Part shown: positions 5,300-7,447 of the stretch, one piece after another
Layout of the letters: every line of letters starts with the position of its first letter
Position numbering within the stretch: the stretch's first letter is position 1
NCBI GenBank assembly: GCA_916719935.1
Contig: CAKAPY010000061.1
Location: 1-7,447 of the forward strand
Length of the DNA stretch: 7,447 bases
Direction of reading: 5' to 3'
Source of the DNA: an uncultured Actinomyces sp.
GTDB lineage: Bacteria > Actinomycetota > Actinomycetes > Actinomycetales > Actinomycetaceae
The notes under the pieces: generated by a model
Databases searched by the model: none
Told to the model about the DNA's origin: nothing
Seen by the model: only the letters and a program-made list of their open reading frames with translations
Translations under genes and position numbers: made by a program

Positions 5300-7447
5300 T
5301 CAATTCCTTTCTTGAGGTGTTGTGTGGTGAGTATGGGTTGACCTAATCAATTTCGGGTTAACCCAGTCAATGTGTGCTTCTTGATCAGAATTCTGTCGTG
5401 TTTCGAGGCGGAGAATTTCTCCGCACAGATTCGGAAGAGAAATATCGAGTAGTTCTTTCGACTCGATATCTTTTTGAAAGAATGGCTTTCCATCCACACT
5501 TATTTGGATGTGTGCCGATGTATTTGGTGTTTCGTCATCAATGCCAACCAGGCAGGTGAATGTGAATTCCTCCTGGCTTAGTGCGATTTCAATGAAAGCG
5601 TGATCGCTAACGCCAAAACCGCAAGAGTATGAAACGTTGTTGATTGTTAGCGGTGATCCATCGTTTGGATCGCCTCCGCCATTGGACTGATCCCTTTCAA
5701 CAGGTCCGTTTGAGTTGGCGCACGCAAAGAATGTCGTCTTGTGAAGATTCGTGAGACTGCCGTGTGGAAGAAGGACCTTGATATGTCGAATTCTTCTATC
5801 TGTTAAGTGGTTTCCTTGAATAAAAGTCGTGGTGCTTAAATCACCAGGAATTCCGTTTTTAGGTGCTTGGAGGGTTACCTCTGTTTCTGATCGTGCAATG
5901 ATCTCCCAGCCCGGAGCGGGACGACAGATTTCTTCGGGCGTGCAGGGAAGTGTAACTTTCCCACTGCAATCTGCTTGTTTGAGGCCGGGACGTACTGATG
6001 TGGGGTTTAAAGAAGGAGATGCCTTTGCTGGAATGCCACGCTGACTATCGCGTTCAAGGTCTACAACGATGATAAAACCGCCGTCTCGTGGAACGTCGAT
6101 AAAGGTGTCTTCTCGGATTTGAAAGAGGGACTCGACAACTAGCGATGAGTTCCCCTGGTCAATTGAAGAGTTAAAATCGCGCACCAATGTAGACTCTGCA
6201 CTTCGCAAGTCGTGATCTATTTGGATGATTTTCGACAGATTTAGAAGGACGCGTGAATCATTTTGACCGTTTATGCAAGCGAGAAACCACTTAGAACCAG
6301 TACGGCGTGCGATGAGCGCGTACGAGTCGGGTGTTCCGCCCAAAAGCCTGGTCTCATCCCAAGTGTCCGGAAGACTCTTCAATAGTTCCTTCGCAACTGG
6401 GTGGAGGCGGTAAGAATCTGGGGAATCGGCGAAATGGGTGATGCCGCATTCAAAAGCGATCGAAAGTGCTAGTTCATGGGCATTGCTGGTTGTGCGGTTA
6501 GGAGCGCTGAAAGTCACCGGCGTGTAGTCCATTGATCCTACGACGTTGCGAGTGAAAACCTGGCAAACGTTGTGGAGTGAATTGAGCGGTTCCTTATAAA
6601 AAACGTAGTATTCTGCCCCGCGAATTGCCTCGTATCCGATCACCTGAGGATAAGTGCGTGCCCATCCTCGGGGAATTACACTTCCGTGAAAGTTAACCAT
6701 GAGTCCTAACCGTGCGGTTTCAGACAAAATCGACTCATACCATTGATAGCGCTCACGGCTCTCGGACTCCATGAAATCGATTTTTACTCCGCAGACTCCC
6801 CACGAATGCCAGAGTGCGAGTTTCTTTATATTCTCGGGGCCGTCAAGGTCATTCCATGCACTCCATAAGTGAATGCACACATCTCGTTGAGAAGCATAAG
6901 CGACGAGCTCTGGAACCCAAGCCGCATCCCAACCACAATCGACAAGGACATGATGCCATCCTTGTTCATAAGCGAAGTCGACGAAATTCTTCTGGGTTTC
7001 GAGGTATGCCCCAGAGTATTGACTTGACCACCAGGACCATGCGGCGTGGCCGGGTAATACATATGAGATTGGGTCTGGTTCTGTGGACTTTGCAATGTGC
7101 GCGCGAGCTAAATCATCAACAAGCGTGGATTCAACGATTGAACTGAGCGAGCCAATGATAAATACTCGCCAAGGGGATGTGAAGTGACCGTTGGTTGAAA
7201 TCTGTTCGTCGGCGAGGGTGAAAGTGAAGCAATCATCTCTCCATGCAAGGTGGGCACCGCAATTGCTGCCATCGATATCGGACTCACTGATGAGGTAGTT
7301 TTCTTCTCCATCGGAGTAGATTAGTGTCGGTAAGCCGTAGGCTCCGCATGGTAGGTCTGCAGCCGTATTGATTATGCGTGCTTCCTCGTACCAGGTTGTG
7401 TACGGAAGTGTGCAGACCTGAGAAGCTGCGGAACAGCGAATCTGCGT
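5300..7447 (-). CDS. GH97 glycoside hydrolase with C-terminal NPCBM domain, probable retaining alpha-galactosidase (5' end outside window)
   Basis: Partial gene: the frame is open from its stop (5300-5302) to the right edge, giving 715 visible residues; position 1 here is the edge codon. Residues 1-110 are the end of the GH97 N-terminal beta-sandwich (TSPWRVFIIG at 90-99). The TIM barrel follows: LPGHAAWSWW (131-140), HHVLVDCGWD (165-174), GVKIDFM (220-226), then FTRNVVGSMDYTP (298-310), FADSPDSY (339-346) and the small C-terminal sandwich to about 464. Asp224 (6776-6778) matches the nucleophile and Glu279 (6611-6613) the acid/base of the retaining clade. Their 55-residue spacing equals Asp415/Glu470 of Bacteroides BT1871 as I remember it. 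Residues 474-564 resemble a beta-sandwich of the NEW3 type (weak). Residues 569-701 are an NPCBM carbohydrate-binding domain (PLTINNVSYSCGFGV, VGIDDE, HIDWVNPKL). Roughly 190 N-terminal residues, including any signal peptide, are missing. It is the first visible gene of the operon. Alpha-galactosidase is the likeliest activity; beta-L-arabinopyranosidase is an alternative. Confidence 0.9.
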   Translation of the reverse strand, partial: TQIRCSAASQVCTLPYTTWYEEARIINTAADLPCGAYGLPTLIYSDGEENYLISESDIDGSNCGAHLAWRDDCFTFTLADEQISTNGHFTSPWRVFIIGSLSSIVESTLVDDLARAHIAKSTEPDPISYVLPGHAAWSWWSSQYSGAYLETQKNFVDFAYEQGWHHVLVDCGWDAAWVPELVAYASQRDVCIHLWSAWNDLDGPENIKKLALWHSWGVCGVKIDFMESESRERYQWYESILSETARLGLMVNFHGSVIPRGWARTYPQVIGYEAIRGAEYYVFYKEPLNSLHNVCQVFTRNVVGSMDYTPVTFSAPNRTTSNAHELALSIAFECGITHFADSPDSYRLHPVAKELLKSLPDTWDETRLLGGTPDSYALIARRTGSKWFLACINGQNDSRVLLNLSKIIQIDHDLRSAESTLVRDFNSSIDQGNSSLVVESLFQIREDTFIDVPRDGGFIIVVDLERDSQRGIPAKASPSLNPTSVRPGLKQADCSGKVTLPCTPEEICRPAPGWEIIARSETEVTLQAPKNGIPGDLSTTTFIQGNHLTDRRIRHIKVLLPHGSLTNLHKTTFFACANSNGPVERDQSNGGGDPNDGSPLTINNVSYSCGFGVSDHAFIEIALSQEEFTFTCLVGIDDETPNTSAHIQISVDGKPFFQKDIESKELLDISLPNLCGEILRLETRQNSDQEAHIDWVNPKLIRSTHTHHTTPQERN
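5305..5310 (-). promoter_or_regulatory. ribosome-binding site of the sugar-binding protein
   Basis: The minus strand reads AAAGGA eight bases before the ATG at 5296. It lies inside the last codons of the GH97 gene (Glu-Arg-Asn-stop). It is the best-spaced Shine-Dalgarno in the operon and fits the high expression usually needed for a binding protein. Confidence 0.75.
5335..5371 (-). repeat. 17-bp palindromic direct repeat, 20-bp period, candidate tandem operator
   Basis: On the plus strand GGGTTGACCTAATCAAT (5335-5351) recurs as GGGTTAACCCAGTCAAT (5355-5371), with 14 of 17 identical and all three differences transitions. The second copy contains the perfect palindrome GGGTTAACCC and the first a near-palindrome. 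The 20-base period is not a multiple of three, so the two copies are read in different frames in the GH97 gene (DWVNP versus IRST) and the protein is not repeated. The repeat ends about 39 bases before the binding-protein start codon. On the minus strand each copy contains TTGACT or TTGATT. I find no convincing -10 box at the right distance; CATACT (5330-5335) is the best. A regulator site is plausible but unproven. Confidence 0.45.
5408..5424. repeat. perfect inverted repeat in the GH97 3' coding region
   Basis: GCGGAGAA (5408-5415) and TTCTCCGC (5417-5424) are exact reverse complements around one central T. As RNA this can fold into a six-bp GC-rich stem with a five-base loop. It lies in codons near the end of the NPCBM domain and next to two other palindromic elements. 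Confidence 0.5.
5442..5469. repeat. 9-bp inverted repeat followed by TTTTT on the plus strand
   Basis: ATATCGAGT (5442-5450) and ACTCGATAT (5461-5469) are exact reverse complements with a ten-base loop. On the plus strand the stem is followed, after one C, by five T residues (5471-5475). That resembles a weak terminator for antisense transcription. In the sense (minus) direction the following bases are less U-rich. It lies within GH97 codons, so chance cannot be excluded. Confidence 0.4.

Noticed and set aside
5345..5370. Complete sigma-70-type promoter for the binding protein using TTGACT (5365-5370) or TTGATT (5345-5350)
   Set aside because: No acceptable -10 sequence lies 16-18 bases downstream of either; the best AT-rich hexamer, CATACT, is at the wrong spacing.
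6878..6880. GTG as the start of the GH97 gene
   Set aside because: The same frame stays open to the right edge, and the upstream translation holds conserved GH97 sequence (SPWRVFIIG, PGHAAWSWW, HHVLVDCGWD). The gene is cut by the window, not started here.
6826..7311. Two minus-strand open frames (6826-7095 and 7108-7311)
   Set aside because: They overlap the GH97 coding frame in another frame and show no family features.
1..7447. CRISPR array, insertion sequence, tRNA or rRNA
   Set aside because: I found no regularly spaced repeats of CRISPR type, no transposase-like protein, and no RNA gene signatures on either strand.

Overview
The window reads as chromosomal DNA from a moderate-GC actinobacterium, with Actinomycetales or Bifidobacteriales-like organisms most plausible. 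This rests on a lipoprotein-type sugar-binding protein (LAAC lipobox), a CUT1 sugar importer with no ATPase gene of its own, a ROK repressor, and extremely compact gene packing. I cannot name a genus from sequence alone.

Left part (1-864, plus strand): a type I 3-dehydroquinate dehydratase (aroD) of the shikimate pathway, with all catalytic residues visible. Its reading frame is open to the left window edge. The 216-base gap 865-1080 lies between two convergent genes and holds no gene and no convincing terminator.

Right part (1081-7447, all minus strand): a five-gene sugar-utilisation operon transcribed from right to left. In transcription order the genes are: a GH97 glycoside hydrolase with a C-terminal NPCBM carbohydrate-binding domain (5' end cut by the window), a sugar-binding lipoprotein, a MalF-type permease, a MalG-type permease, and a ROK-family transcriptional regulator. 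The junctions are +3, -4, -8 and +7 nucleotides, so the genes are almost certainly cotranscribed and partly translationally coupled. The operon promoter must lie beyond the right edge.

Model (inference): the GH97 enzyme carries the Asp/Glu pair typical of the retaining, alpha-galactosidase-type members. It would release or trim alpha-linked sugars, most likely alpha-galactosides, which are bound by the lipoprotein and imported by the two permeases. Import would be powered by an ATPase encoded elsewhere (MsiK-like), and the ROK protein would sense the sugar and control the operon.

The most interesting material is DNA/RNA-level structure hidden inside the coding sequences. There is a perfect 11-bp hairpin just after the start of the MalF-type gene. 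A 17-bp direct repeat with a 20-bp period, out of reading frame and palindromic, sits just upstream of the binding-protein gene. Two further inverted repeats lie near the 3' end of the GH97 gene. Together they suggest that binding-protein expression is tuned separately from the enzyme and the permeases. Base composition also changes between aroD (about 60% GC in lines I counted) and the operon (about 45-50%), which suggests the operon may have been acquired.
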